Shown piece after piece: positions 12,801 to 23,662 of a stretch of DNA of 64,000 nucleotides. Within the stretch, counting starts at the first letter, position 1. Each line of letters opens with the position of its first letter. A model generated the notes under the pieces. The model was not told the origin of the DNA, made no database searches, and saw only the letters and a list, made by a program, of their open reading frames with translations. This DNA is from Heterobilharzia americana (taxonomy: Eukaryota > Platyhelminthes > Trematoda > Strigeidida > Schistosomatidae), in NCBI GenBank assembly GCA_944470555.2, contig OX104127.1, positions 46,242,934-46,306,933 on the forward strand, given 5' to 3'. Both the position numbers and the translations under genes were made by a program.

Positions 12801-13844
12801 TGACTCGTATTTTATCATTTACACTTTTATCACTTTAATGATAGTTTTCATTATAACGGACCAACTTCAGAGAAACCTCACCAGACTGCAGTTTCTTCAT
12901 ATTTTAGGACTCGATAGCAATCTTCACTACTGACCTCATACAGAATTTTACCGAAAACCTTTTGATGAAGATATCGCTATTTCTAAGCATTGGTGTAAAA
13001 TCCATTCATCAATATTATATATTCAAACTTTAGGTGCGGTTTCTTAGTATATTGCCCTGGAACTGGCACAAAGTCTCAGTGTTTTGATGCAAAAATTAAA
13101 TCAGTCATCTCGAATACTATTCAAAATAGATGCTAGTGCGTCATTTTGCTAAATTTTTGCTGCCTAACCACAACACATTAATTCCTATGCTTTGTCTGTG
13201 CTTACAACTTGTGCGTCTATCTTTAAATCGTTTGTGATAAGCAAAGACTACTCTTTCATTAAATCAAACACATAAACGTTTTAAAAAAATATTCTTAAGC
13301 AGATCGTCTATCTAGTACTACATTAACATGCTACAAAGAATATTTCATGTATTGTTAAATGTACGCAATATTAAAAAAGTCTCTACGTTTGTTGAAGTTT
13401 ATATCGAAGCCTATATGTACACCTGCATGGAGACATCTATGCACAAACAATAATTGTATATACAGTCAGCTGTTCGTGTATTTCTGACATTTAAATCAAA
13501 AGGATGTGCGTTGCATTTAAGAATGTACATCAATTTATTTCATTTTCCAGCTATTTGGAGAGAAAAAGAAGTTAACCACATTATCAGTTCATATAACATC
13601 TGAATAATTCACTGTAGACATTATGCAAACATACATTAATAGTGATGGTTTACAAGTACCACGTCAAAAATAAGCAGTATAACTACGTTTATTAAATTAT
13701 TGTGTACTTATTTTGAAATTATGAGGAAAGAAATTACTTACATTTAAATTCGTTTTGGTCCGTGTTATTGGTTAACTCTCCATCCAACAACCACTCAAAA
13801 AGCGACACATTTTGTGTGGTGCCTAATAGTGTTATCTGTTTACG
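9811..13844 (+). other. PI3K intron, first part
   Basis: This belongs to the 5.1-kb intron between the C2 and helical exons (9811-14937). Open frames such as the 101-codon antisense one at 11235-11540 show no recognised domain. A good acceptor-like tract (tttcattttccag, ending near 13551) leads into only a short open frame and is not supported as an exon. No mobile element was recognised here apart from AT-rich low-complexity patches. Confidence 0.5.
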
Positions 13845-13925
13845 CAGACTGGGTAGATGGAGTGGTTTCCGAACTCATGACCCACTGATTGAAAGTCGAG
13901 TAACCAGATCAATGAACTGTAACTC
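13845..13925 (-). mobile_element. tRNA-like SINE head, antisense, in PI3K intron
   Basis: Read on the - strand, an A-box-like gttcattgatctggttac (from 13917 downward) is followed by cgactttcaatcagtgggtc and a B-box-like atgagttcggaaacc (to about 13862). It matches the heads at 4755 and 54660. The sense open frame over it (GFRTHDPLIESR) is the reverse reading and not a gene. Confidence 0.65.
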
Positions 13926-14937
13926 TACTGTGTTTTCTAATATGCATTTTCTGTGTTACATTGGTTTAAAGATTTAGCACCCAGTAGTTGGTTGGGCAAG
14001 TATGAAAAATCTTGCAGTGGTTTCAACACTCAGTTGGGGATTTCGTTCATATACTGTGATAATTATAAAATATTCAGGTACTCTCTACTCATACTGTTTT
14101 GTGTAAAAGTAGTGGTCAATCTGTCAATGAAACCACACATTTACGTCGAATGTAATAGCTACAATAAGTCCTTCGTGTTTCAGTAAACTTAGTTTCTTCT
14201 CATTTGAGATACCTGGAAACTTAAAGAATTTCGTTGTAAACTGTCTTCACAGTAAGGCTAAGAGAAATAATATAACGTATCTCGAAATCCTGCTATTGTA
14301 AAAGCCAGTGATCTGTGGGACTTGCATACTTTTTTTTGACAAGTCTTCAGTTGACGTCATCAAATCTATTGTTCTGTCACTTACTCTACTTTTATGGGAA
14401 GAAAAAAGGTGAGGACCGTTTGGTAAGAGCTGTTATTTCGAATTTTTTGTCTAAGACCCATTGGGAACTCACAAATATCTAACAGTTGTAGGATTTTAAA
14501 CATTACATTTTATGTCTGTAGAACCCGATGAGAATTTCTTAAAAACAATATTCTTCGTTCGGACAGTTTTTAATCTGTTAGTTGGTTTATTTTTCTTTTG
14601 AGAGTAGTCATCAGTGCTCACCCTTGTTAATTGTGATATCAGCCAAGTCGGGATTTATTAAAGATGTTTACTTATAGTACTTACTGTAGGATATCCGTTT
14701 TGAAGTTGAAATATACTGTTCTCCGGGTTCCATAACAATGTGCTTTCTAGAAGGCTTAACATATTTGTAACCCTAAGGTGTATTTATTACATGAGAGATT
14801 CGGATTTGAAGAAAGCACTTTCCTTACTTCTTCACGCTCACTGGTTTTTCAACTGGTATTGGTGCTTGGAAACTGCGGTTACATTTATCTAGTTCTCATA
14901 AAGCGATAATTTGAAGTATTTTTTGGCAAATCGCCAG

Positions 14938-15769
14938 GTCGATATTTTGATTTTTCATCGGTTGATTGTTTATATATGTCATGTAGATCAAAATTCACAA
15001 TCCTACTCAGGGTCGTATTCGTCGACCGGGAATCACTGCATTTATCAGTGCAAACCAACGCATAAAATCCCATTCTTCACAATCTTATTCAGACACTAAT
15101 CCACTGAAATCGCCCAATGACAATAATGCTGGTCGTGTTAATAATGGGAAAGTAAATTATTCGTTTAGTACCGATGAAGTAGAAGGTGATGTAGAAGTCT
15201 GTTCATTCCTGGGATCAAATGATGCAAAAAGTGCTGCGAATCTATCAACAACCTTATGTGATTTCAATTCTTCACGCCTCCGACCTGACTTATCTACCAT
15301 GACTACAACAATTACTACTACTGGTAATGCTTCTACTTCAGTGATAGATCTTACTAATAGAATATTAGAATCAAGATTACGTGAAATAGTCAGTCGTGAT
15401 CCACTATATGAATTATGTGAACAGGACAAAGATTATTTGTGGCGTGGTCGTTATTGGTGTTTACGGCATTTACCCTCAGCTTTACCATGGATATGCCAAG
15501 TTTTCAATTGGTCCGGCCATCGTGAAACTATGGCAGAATTCTACACCCTTATTCATCAATGGCCAAAACCATTTGATATTGGCACAACTTTACGGTTGTT
15601 GGGTGCATTCGATTTGACAAGAAGTAATTCAAATCATATTGGTTTAACAAGTGGCTCAAAAGCTGGCGCGAATGGAATAGCTGATGCGTATATACGTGAA
15701 TTAGCTGTAAATAGTCTATATCATCTTAGTGATGCTGAGTTGAATGATTATCTCCTACAATTAGTCCAA
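14938..15769 (+). CDS. PIK3C (class I p110): Class I PI3K catalytic subunit, exon: last C2 strand plus helical domain
   Basis: From 15011 the frame is open without stop to the donor gtgagt at 15770 (phase 0). A serine/asparagine/threonine-rich parasite-specific linker of about 110 residues leads to LREIVSRDPLYELCEQDKDY, then LWRGRYWCL, NWSGHRETMAEFY, the WP of HQWPKP and LLQLVQ. These are the landmarks of the PIK helical domain in p110 proteins. Upstream, an acceptor (aaatcgccag, ending 14937) would start an exon VDILIFHRLIVYICH that fits the last C2 strand. It runs in another frame, and a 28-nt GT-AG segment (14983-15010) restores phase exactly. An alternative start is 14987 (after atgtag). 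The first 45 nt are therefore less certain than the rest. The helical domain is the contact face for the regulatory subunit. Confidence 0.87.
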
Positions 15770-16647
15770 GTGAGTTGTTTCCATACTTGTGTATTCAATA
15801 CATGATTACAGTTAGATATTGCTTGGCATCGATTCACGAAGTGACTGTGACTGTCGGTCTGAGTAAATGATACAAATTTAGTCTTCCGATTTAGTGGCCT
15901 CAAAACAACTGGAATCGGTGTTTAGAGACTGGATGATATAGCTCAAAATCCGTGTTAGCAATACCGATAGATTCATACTTTTTTCTTTATCTTAGCCGTA
16001 ATATCACTGTCATTTACTTCCCCTACTTCTGTCACTCATTGCTTTCTGTGATCTTTGGTTGCATCGTTGTCGGTTCCTCAATAACCTGCTTTTACTTGTA
16101 TGTCTTTCTGTCTAGTTATATCTGTCTCGTGATGTTGGCTGGATATGCCAACATGAACAGTTATTATGCAGTGATATCTGACCCTATGATAATGGCTCTC
16201 GGTTTTTGTTTTCTCTCTATTCGTCTTACGCACCCAGCTGAGATTTGTGTATAGCTTAAAATGTATTCATTTCACTAGGGCTACAATCCAATATTCTTTC
16301 ATGAGAAAAAGGCGTAAATCTCATCTACTGGGAATATCAGTAATTCGTTTCCCTTCAGAAAATATCCTTAACGACTACCCGTTCATTAATATATAAAAAA
16401 TTGTCACTCCTTAGTTTGATAACTGGTATCGATAATTACGTCATAGAAGTCTACATCCTCTGAATGTTGTTGTTGACCAATAGCTGCTACCTTGACCTGA
16501 TGGTCAGGCTTGCATATTATAATATTTTTGTGTTCCAACCCTTTTTTAGCCCTTTAAAAAACTTTATGATGCCTTGTTCATGTTGTTAAACAATGCCAAA
16601 ATATAAACTTATGTTCATTAAAAAAACACCCAATTTTTATTATTTAG
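15770..16647 (+). other. PI3K intron with a short RTE leader fragment
   Basis: This 878-bp intron between phase-0 exons contains, at about 16470-16515, tagctgctaccttgacctga followed by tggtcaggcttgcatatta. That is the leader signature of RTE family A (compare 6027). The open frame at 15952-16254 is hydrophobic but has no recognised homology. Confidence 0.7.
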
Positions 16648-17184
16648 GCGCTGAAAACTGAAGCCTATTTGGACAATCCACTAACTCGTTTCATTTTATA
16701 TCGTGCTTTGCGAAACCCGTTACAAATTGGTCTGCGATTCTTTTGGCATTTACGCTCTGAACTCCACTTACCAGATATCCGACTTCGATTTGGTTTAATT
16801 CTTGAGGCGTTTTGTCAGGGTTGTGGACCAATGTTGGTTTTACTTTCTCGTCAAGTAACTGCTCTAAATCGTCTTGAAGCTCTGAGTACTCGTGTGAAAG
16901 AACTCACTAGTGAAGAAGAACAACGTGAACGTTTTCACGAAGAAGTTTCTCGACCAGAAACATTACGTGATCTTCAATGGTTACCATCTCCACTGCGTGT
17001 AAGCGAAATCTTAGGTGAATTGGTGATTGATAAATGTGATATTAAACGATCTAAAAAGCGTCCTCTGTGGCTTGTATGGACTAATTCGGATCGATTGGCA
17101 CAATTTCACCACCCCACTTACCAGTTAATATTTAAACATGGTGATGATCTGCGACAAGACATGTTAACACTTCAACTGCTTGGA
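16648..17184 (+). CDS. PIK3C (class I p110): Class I PI3K catalytic subunit, exon: end of helical domain and kinase N-lobe
   Basis: A 179-codon phase-0 exon between acceptor tatttag (ending 16647) and donor gtatgt (17185). It starts ALKTEAYLDNPLTRFIL, and RFFWHLRSELH follows. This matches the p110 helical-domain end (FFWHL.SE.H). Then come LRFGLILEAFCQGCG and the linker to the kinase N-lobe: KRPLWLVWTNSDR, then LIFKHGDDLRQDMLTLQLLG. The Lys of IFKHGDD is the conserved ATP-binding lysine and DDLRQDM is the family signature. The preceding helical exon ends LLQLVQ, so the join LLQLVQ-ALKTEAYLDN reproduces the class I order exactly. The open frame past the donor (to 17316) is intronic. Confidence 0.92.
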
Positions 17185-18109
17185 GTATGTTCTTTTTTTG
17201 TAACGTACCTATTATCCTTGATACTATGTATATATATGAGTCTTCCTAGTAATCTACCGTTAAACCGGCACTGTCAAATAAGTTATTGTGTAACATGTAG
17301 GGGTGCACCGGTGTGAAACATTGATTAAGGATTCTAGTCAAAAATGAGAAACACACCATGCAGCTAGGATCCATTTGTATGTATATACCATTTGGGTAGG
17401 AAGTTAATTGCATGAGTGTACTTGGCTGTTTTGCCAGTTGGTGTAATTACGAATGTCAATTTTAATGATTAAATAATAATCGGAAGAAGAGAAGCGAGTG
17501 CTTCAGCAAAAAGTCTGTTTTTGTCGACTTTATTCCCCAAAAAAAATTTATAAATTTTTGTTGTTATTATTTACTCGTTGCTAGTTTGTCAAACATGGTA
17601 AAAAACAAAAATAGTGTCAATAAATGAGCTGTCATTAAAATCGGAAATTGTTATGAGTGGTGAAGATTGATCAAAATATGATTAGAGTTGCATAAAGATG
17701 ACTTAGTTGGAATAAGAAACCGCATGACGTGAAGTGTGGTCAGAAAAAGTATCGAAACAAGAATGAGTACGCAATAATGTAAGAAATGGACAGTGTACGA
17801 AGAAGGAGGTGATTTCAAAGACCTCTAATTAATACCATAAACAATTTTCTTTCGTGTAAAAAGCTCAGGTTTCTCCGCGTAGATGGCAAGAGCTTCGGTA
17901 ATGCAATGAATAAGAAGGCCAAGCCTCTGGTAGGTTTCCTTTCACTTTATAAATGACTTTGAACGAGGAGGCTCTTGAAATGCGGTGGTCCGCATTCACT
18001 ATATGTTCATATGTAGCATTTATTATTATTGTTATTACTAATATTATTCGAACACAAACATGATACAGCAGGGGCACTAAGAAATGCGCTACACAAAATA
18101 ATAACACTA
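17185..18109 (+). other. Start of the 6.5-kb PI3K intron
   Basis: The first part of the intron 17185-23662. AT-rich, with a short ATT-rich stretch near 18020-18050 and no recognised coding sequence. Most of the rest of the intron is made of antisense transposable elements, listed separately. Confidence 0.6.
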
Positions 18110-18510
18110 TTTTAAAGACAGAGCAAAAGGAAGTGGATAAAAAAACGATAAGAATATAATGGTTAGAAGGGCAGCCCAGTAATATACATTCCAAACAAAA
18201 CATTCGTTACTCTTCGGCAGCAACATAAAGAAGGAAACTACAGCATAGCCACCATTGGTTTCGATTCTGAGGGATATCTGATAACATCTCAAGCCACTGA
18301 GTTGCGTGATGTCTCGGACCCTACCCAGGTAGTCCGGATGCACCAACAGATGCTAACCCGATACAACTATCCTTCATCCCACAGTCCTATATCATACACT
18401 AACCACACTCCTCTTTTTCCATCCAGTCGTAGGGCTAGCAGACAGTGAAAGGTATGCATAACACATATCGAAGCCACCGAACCCGGTGTTTCAAGATGAC
18501 TCATCCATCC
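18110..18510 (-). mobile_element. Retrotransposon C-terminal/3' fragment, antisense
   Basis: Read on the - strand it contains a VRWLRYVL-type segment followed by a region ending TQWLEMLS, IPQNRNQWW (near 18240-18310). This is the C-terminal signature of RTE-like elements (W-L-...-L-S-x-x-x-Q-N-R-x-Q-W). It abuts the 3' side of copy A3 and appears to be a separate, shorter insertion. Confidence 0.6.
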
Positions 18511-18856
18511 ATCCAGATCAACCAAGGACTAGGCATTACTGAGTAACGGTCCGAGTTGCCACACCTCATATCGGTACATCAAGTAAAATGGCAGTGAGGC
18601 GCAAGATGAAAATAAGAGAATGCAGTCAAAAGAAATATAAAGCACGAAAAGAGAGAAACTAAGAATGAGAAAGTGGTGAGATTCGGTATAGCGCCTCCTG
18701 TCCCGCGGACCCCGATCACATAGTCTGCATCACCCTACATGGCTCAAACCAACAGTCAGAGACTTCATACGTTGGTGCCATGTTTTAGTTTGGCCGAGAG
18801 CCTCGGGCCTTCTTCCAGCCTGGACCTACTTCAGCCAACATTGCGTGACGAGGCAA

Positions 18857-19801
18857 TCAGCGACTAGGCATACGTAACACATGTCCCAACCATCTCAGTC
18901 GATGAAGGTTCACAACCTCGTCAACCAACTTACCTCTTCTCCCTAAAACTCTACACTTGACTTCTGCATTACTCACGTGTTGACACCACGGAATACGGCC
19001 TATACTTCGAAAGCTACGGTGGTCAAACACCTGAAGCCTTTTTATATCTTCCACTTTCAATGGCCATGTTGCATAGCCATACAGTAGAACAGAGCGGACT
19101 GCTGTGAAGTATACGCGACCCTTATTAGACAATTGGATATGACGGGGGCGCCACAGGTGGCGTAAGTTGGCGAAAGCCAATTGAGCCTTTTGTATCCATG
19201 CAGAGATTTCATTGGCCACTGAGCCATCAGGGCTGATCCTACTTCGCAGGTAAGTGAGGTGGTCGACACACTCAATCACTATACTCTCTATTGTTAGCCA
19301 TGGCACTGTTGAAGACCAATCCTGGAGCAACAATTTGCATTCCGGTGGTGAGAAACGCATCCCAGACATTCTCAAATTGCTACTCAAAGTGTTCAGAAGA
19401 CTCTGCATCTTGTCAGCATCTTCATCTAACAGGACTATGTCATCTGCGTATTCTAGGTCTAACGAAAATTCTCCTGTGATTAGGTCAACGTCTGTGTAAT
19501 CAATTGAGGAGAGGGAAACCTCCATAAGAATATCTATGATAAAATTGAATAAGAATGGAGATAGTGGGCACCCTTGACGGACACCACTCGATGAGTACAG
19601 CTCACCTGACATCTCACCATAGGCTGTAACACGCCCACAAGTGTTCGAGTAGAGAGCCTCCAATAAAGTGATGTACTTACTCGGCATGCCTTTCGGTGAC
19701 AGACATTGCCATGAGACTTCTCGATCAACGGAGTCGAATGCCGCCTTCAGGTCGAAAAATACAGCCAGTGTCGGGCGCCGGTAAGCGTGTCTGTGTTCCA
19801 A
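18857..19801 (-). pseudogene. RTE reverse transcriptase, long intact frame
   Basis: A 314-codon uninterrupted frame, the longest of any element here. RT motif A lies at residues 15-24 (FFDLKAAFDS), motif B at 73-86 (GVRQGCPLSPFLFN) and motif C at 118-121 (YADD, both aspartates kept). The C-terminal domain includes SVLLYGYATWPL and LHRLRWLGHVLRMPS. The catalytic residues are intact, but the upstream part of the polyprotein is deleted and the frame ends at a stop, so autonomous retrotransposition is unlikely. It copied RNA at nicked target DNA when active. Confidence 0.85.
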
Positions 19802-19961
19802 AAGCTGGCGCAGTGTGAATACTTGGTCGATACATCCGCGGCCAGGTCTAAAGCCTGCTTGTTTTTCTCGGGCTTGTTGTTCCCAAGCTCCACTCAGGCG
19901 TCGGAGAATTATACAACCTAGGATTTAGGATACTATGTTCATCAGGCTGATTCCTCTGTGG

Positions 19962-20390
19962 TTATCGCAAGAGGACTTCTCGCCTTTTGGTTCTCACTGT
20001 GCCGTTCAGCCTCATATCACAAAGGCGACTATCAACTGGGATCCAATCTGGTAGTAAGTTTTCTGCCTTAGTGCTTAATGCTGTGCCTACACCTGCAAGA
20101 CCGCGAGAGCTAGCTATCGGATTTCCAGAAACTCGGAGGGTGAAGTTTGCGGATTCACCAGATTGGCCGGGAGATGTTAGGTGAATAACCGCACTTGGGT
20201 CCTGTATGCGTGTCTCACAAACACAGCATACATCCATGCCCCGAGTTGCTAGAGTCTTTGCCAGCGAAGCCTTTTGACCAATTTGACGGAGGGCGCAGAC
20301 GTTGAAGGCTCCAATATATAATTTGGAGCGTGGTTTAAAGAGACCAGTGATGCTGTTCTGTGAACTCAGATCGTTGTCAAAGGCTGCGGA
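19962..20390 (-). pseudogene. RTE AP-endonuclease, N-terminal half
   Basis: On the - strand the frame gives LYIGAFNVCALRQIG (about 20325-20281), then LAKTL, GMDVCCVCETRIQDPSAVIH (from 20243) and a segment ending VDSRLCDMRLNGTVRTK. This corresponds to the first strands of the exonuclease-endonuclease-phosphatase fold that nicks target DNA in RTE elements. The glutamate of CETR is the expected metal-binding residue. It then fuses to RT sequence at about 19985, where the catalytic D-x-N and H motifs have been lost. Confidence 0.75.
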
Positions 20391-20689
20391 ACTAGGAGAA
20401 ATTAAAGATGAGATGATATAGTTTTGTTAATTGAGAGACGTGAAGGAAGATTAGGAGGTAAGGAGGAGGAAGGTGGACAGCAATCTGAGGAAACTTGAGT
20501 GCTGACAGAGTTGTAAGGGCGATTGATACTTCCCGGCTGCCCACACCGTGGAAGATGACTTCACTACCTACGGACACTAATCGATCTGCTGTTACTTCTT
20601 TGTAGCCATATGGGGTAGTTATCTGGAACCCTTTTGGGTTCACATTGAACGACCTATATAATTGACTCCACTTGAGTTAGTGAATTGAT

Positions 20690-22640
20690 TTGAGCACATA
20701 TAAGTGGTCAGATGCAAACGTTTGTCCTTCAGATCACTGGAAGATATCGGGTAGCAGGAAAATATTATTCACATCACTAATCCAAAAAAATTTCTTAAAT
20801 AGTTTAGTTACCTCCACTCAACCACTGGCAGAACTATCTTTGAAATTTAAACTTATATATGGCATCTTTTTTGGCATGTTGATGAGAATCTCTCTGTGAG
20901 GTTTTGGCTTTCTATTTTTTTCACGACGGGAACACTTTTTCAGAGGTTTTCTTCGGACGGAAATTTCCTCTCCTTACGCATCGGAACTGTGTAGTCGTCT
21001 AGTGCGAGTGGTAAGAGAAATGATTAGATTTCTTTTGGGGCTTATAAAAACCCAACTATAAACGTTTGTCAGTTGATCTTTCCACATCGGTTTTCTGTGA
21101 ATTGATCTTAACTTTTCATCAGCTATTCTTATCATCTCTGAATCAAGAAAGAGGACTTTCTACTCATTTCCAACCTTAAGAATGAATGTGATTGCTAAGC
21201 GTATTTATTTAATACCTGTAGAATATTTAGTTCACATCGATCACATAATAAAGGTCCCATCCACGTACCTTTTGCACAGTTGAAAACCGTGAATCTTCCG
21301 TTTTAAAGGTGCTTTATCGAAACTGGCTGTAGTGATTCCATCTTTCTGTCTGTAAATTGTATCGTTAAATTTGAACTGAACATCAAATGTCCAGCTGAGC
21401 AACACTTCCCTTAAGCTGGCTATGGGTATTCCAACAGTCAAGTTGTTGTCTTTTATGTATCTGCATAGGAAATAAATGGTTTCAGTAAGCGGAACGTTTG
21501 TGAAAATAGACTTGACATCAAGTGATATCATACGTTTTTAAGACAAATTCACGTTTCTTATGCAGTCAGTAAATTCGAAAGTATCACATAAGGAGTTGAT
21601 AGCCATTCGATTTCTTACAGGCTGTAGAAGTTAGATCCAACAGTTTCCAATTGGATGGTAAGGGTATCCAGATATGTCCATGATCAAACGAAGCGGAAAG
21701 CTAGCTTTGTGAATTTTTAGCAACCCATACACAGGTGGCATTGTAAAAATCGTTGGTGTGGTGCGTGCATAGAAACTAGTTATTAACTAGTGCTTTTTTG
21801 TCATGTTTGAAAAACCACTATTGGCTATAAAATACTAACAGGAAGAAATGTATAAATTTGCGATTCAACAGCTTTAATAATGAAATCACTGAAAATAGAC
21901 TTATGTGAAGTACTTGTTTTTCTTCATTTCATGAAGGGATTCTCTAGCTGGTTAAAATAATCGCTTATGAAACCAATCTACTCAGAAAGTATAGCACTCT
22001 CCATGTAGATTTATTTTCTTTGTGGCAACGTTTAGATTTAAGAAATCTCAGCACATTTCAGAGTTGGGTCAAAAACAGTGACACTTTAATCCGACGAAAC
22101 TGATATTTACTGTCGTTGAAAACTCCTTCTGGTCACCAACAAATCAAATTGATCAGAAATTACAGATTCCCAATGAGTTGATGACCATTCACACGAATGG
22201 CTATTGTCAGGGTAAATGCGTGTAAATTTTAAGGTCTTCATAATTTCGTTTGCTATCTTTTCTCGACAATTATTCAGAAGTTACTTTCGTAAAGTATTGT
22301 TAAATCTTTCTGATTGTCTTTCCAACTATAGAAGACGCAACTGGACTCTATATGTCCAGCGTATCTTGCTCACAGAAGTCTTGAGAATGAAACCGATTAT
22401 CTCGAAAAAAGATTCCTGGGAGTCGTATACTGGCTCTAGTGCAAATGGACAGAAACCATCACTTATAGTCTTCATGAAACAGCAGGCTGAATTCTTACCA
22501 CAATGATTATTACTAATCAGATAAGCAAAGACAATAATAAGGTGACACGTTTTCTCAGACTGGAAACTTTCGGTAAAGAAAAGTAACTCTCGACAATTAT
22601 CTGGTTGTGAGACGTACACCATATTTCTTATTTTTATCAG
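20690..22640 (-). mobile_element. Penelope-like element (PLE), decayed, antisense in PI3K intron
   Basis: RT core at 21531-21241 (-). Continuing 3' on the same strand: IHRKPMWKDQLTNVYSW (about 21105-21050), matching the Y/H-RKPT-x-x-x-QYLNF motif of PLE RTs, then TTRTRRLH, and near 20880-20830 INMPKKMPYISLNFKDSSAS, like the post-RT linker. No GIY-YIG endonuclease follows at this site. The 5' part (21540-22640) is too eroded to read. A stretch at 22030-22080 recurs in every 2,224-bp array unit. Confidence 0.75.
21241..21531 (-). pseudogene. PLE reverse transcriptase core fragment
   Basis: A 96-codon frame opens ISLDVKSIFTNVPLTETI, the PLE RT motif A (S-x-DV-x-S-L/I-F-TNVPL-x-ET). It continues FKFNDTIYRQKDGI (motif B region; the expected following GSPLGP stretch is lost) and ends CKRYVDGTFIM. 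The last corresponds to the catalytic RYVDD-F; the second aspartate is Gly here, so the enzyme is dead. Confidence 0.85.
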
Positions 22641-23662
22641 TCAGCCATAAACCAGTGCAATGAACATTGTTCCAGTTACATGTTAGTCTATATGAGACTA
22701 TCACGAAAGCCTTATGGTTATGTTTTACCATACAAACTCAGAAACAGAGGCATCAGAAGACTGTCTTTATTGAATAAATGAATGAATTTTTTATTTGTGT
22801 GTAATTAAATAGATTAGATAACTAAATCTATCCCCTCTTCATCGAACATGCCATATTTTATTCTTATTTTCATCTCAACTGTTGAAACTAACGTGTCCAC
22901 TAGTCTTCGAATACAAAACCGTCAGTAAATTGATTTGCTTACCACCTAGTCATTTAGCAAGAATCACTGTGACTTCTTGGTCGTCGAAGTCGGATACGAC
23001 CTTCAGGTCGAAAAAGAATGCCAGTACCAGTTGCTGGTAAGTGTACCTGCGTTCGAAAATCTGTCCGATGTGGAGTGAAGACCTGGTGAACGCACCTACC
23101 GTCATCTGAAACTTTCATGTTTTTCTTCGGTTTTGCTGCTCTTGTGTTATATCCACATTGGTAGGAAGTTCAATCTCATATACCAAATTCGTCGAACTCA
23201 TTCTCCTCTACTTATGATAAGACGATAACCCGGGAAGGCCCTGATTGCATATTTTATTCGGAATACAGCTGGATAGCAGACGAAAAAAGGAGGGCTCTAA
23301 AAGTGTTCAGGTACCTCTTTATCAACATATGTGATTAGAATAAGTATAATGATATGATTTAAGTTCTGCGCTACACCTACAGCGTATGCTTAACAGAAGT
23401 TTTCCGCTGATCTGACGGGACTGAGTGCAGTGAGTTTGAACGTGACACAGTCGCTATACGTCAAGTGTCTATCGTATTGGACCGTGGTCTCTACTTAACT
23501 TTATTCACACTAGTACATTACCTAAAAAATAATTATGACCCACAGCGTAGCAAATAAACTTGTATCAAACTATCTTGCATTGCATTACTGTATTGAGTAA
23601 GTTACAATCATCCAGTAATATATATTTAATAGAGATGAGTATTTATTTACCTCATTAAACAG
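22641..23662 (-). other. Rest of PI3K intron, with an RTE RT fragment at 22960-23180
   Basis: Between the PLE and the last PI3K exon. At 22960-23180 the - strand gives an RTE family A RT motif A remnant (about FFDLKVVSDFDDQEV) and the upstream finger region. The rest shows no recognised feature until the pyrimidine-poor but well-placed acceptor (cattaaacag, ending 23662). Confidence 0.6.

Larger units (their letters stand above)
18515..20650 (-). mobile_element. RTE-type retrotransposon copy A3, antisense in PI3K intron, internally deleted
   Basis: Best-preserved family A copy. On the - strand: 5' region from about 20650, AP-endonuclease N-terminal half (about 20320 to 19985), then a direct jump to RT motif NHRGISLMNIVS (about 19960-19925), RT and C-terminal domain (19801-18857), and a 3' tail to about 18515. 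The second half of the endonuclease and the linker/RT entry seen in copy A1 are absent, so the element carries an internal deletion of roughly 1 kb. It sits opposite to PI3K transcription. Confidence 0.85.

Noticed and set aside
13762..13977. Sense 71-codon frame (GFRTHDPLIESR)
   Set aside because: It is the reverse reading of a tRNA-like SINE head.
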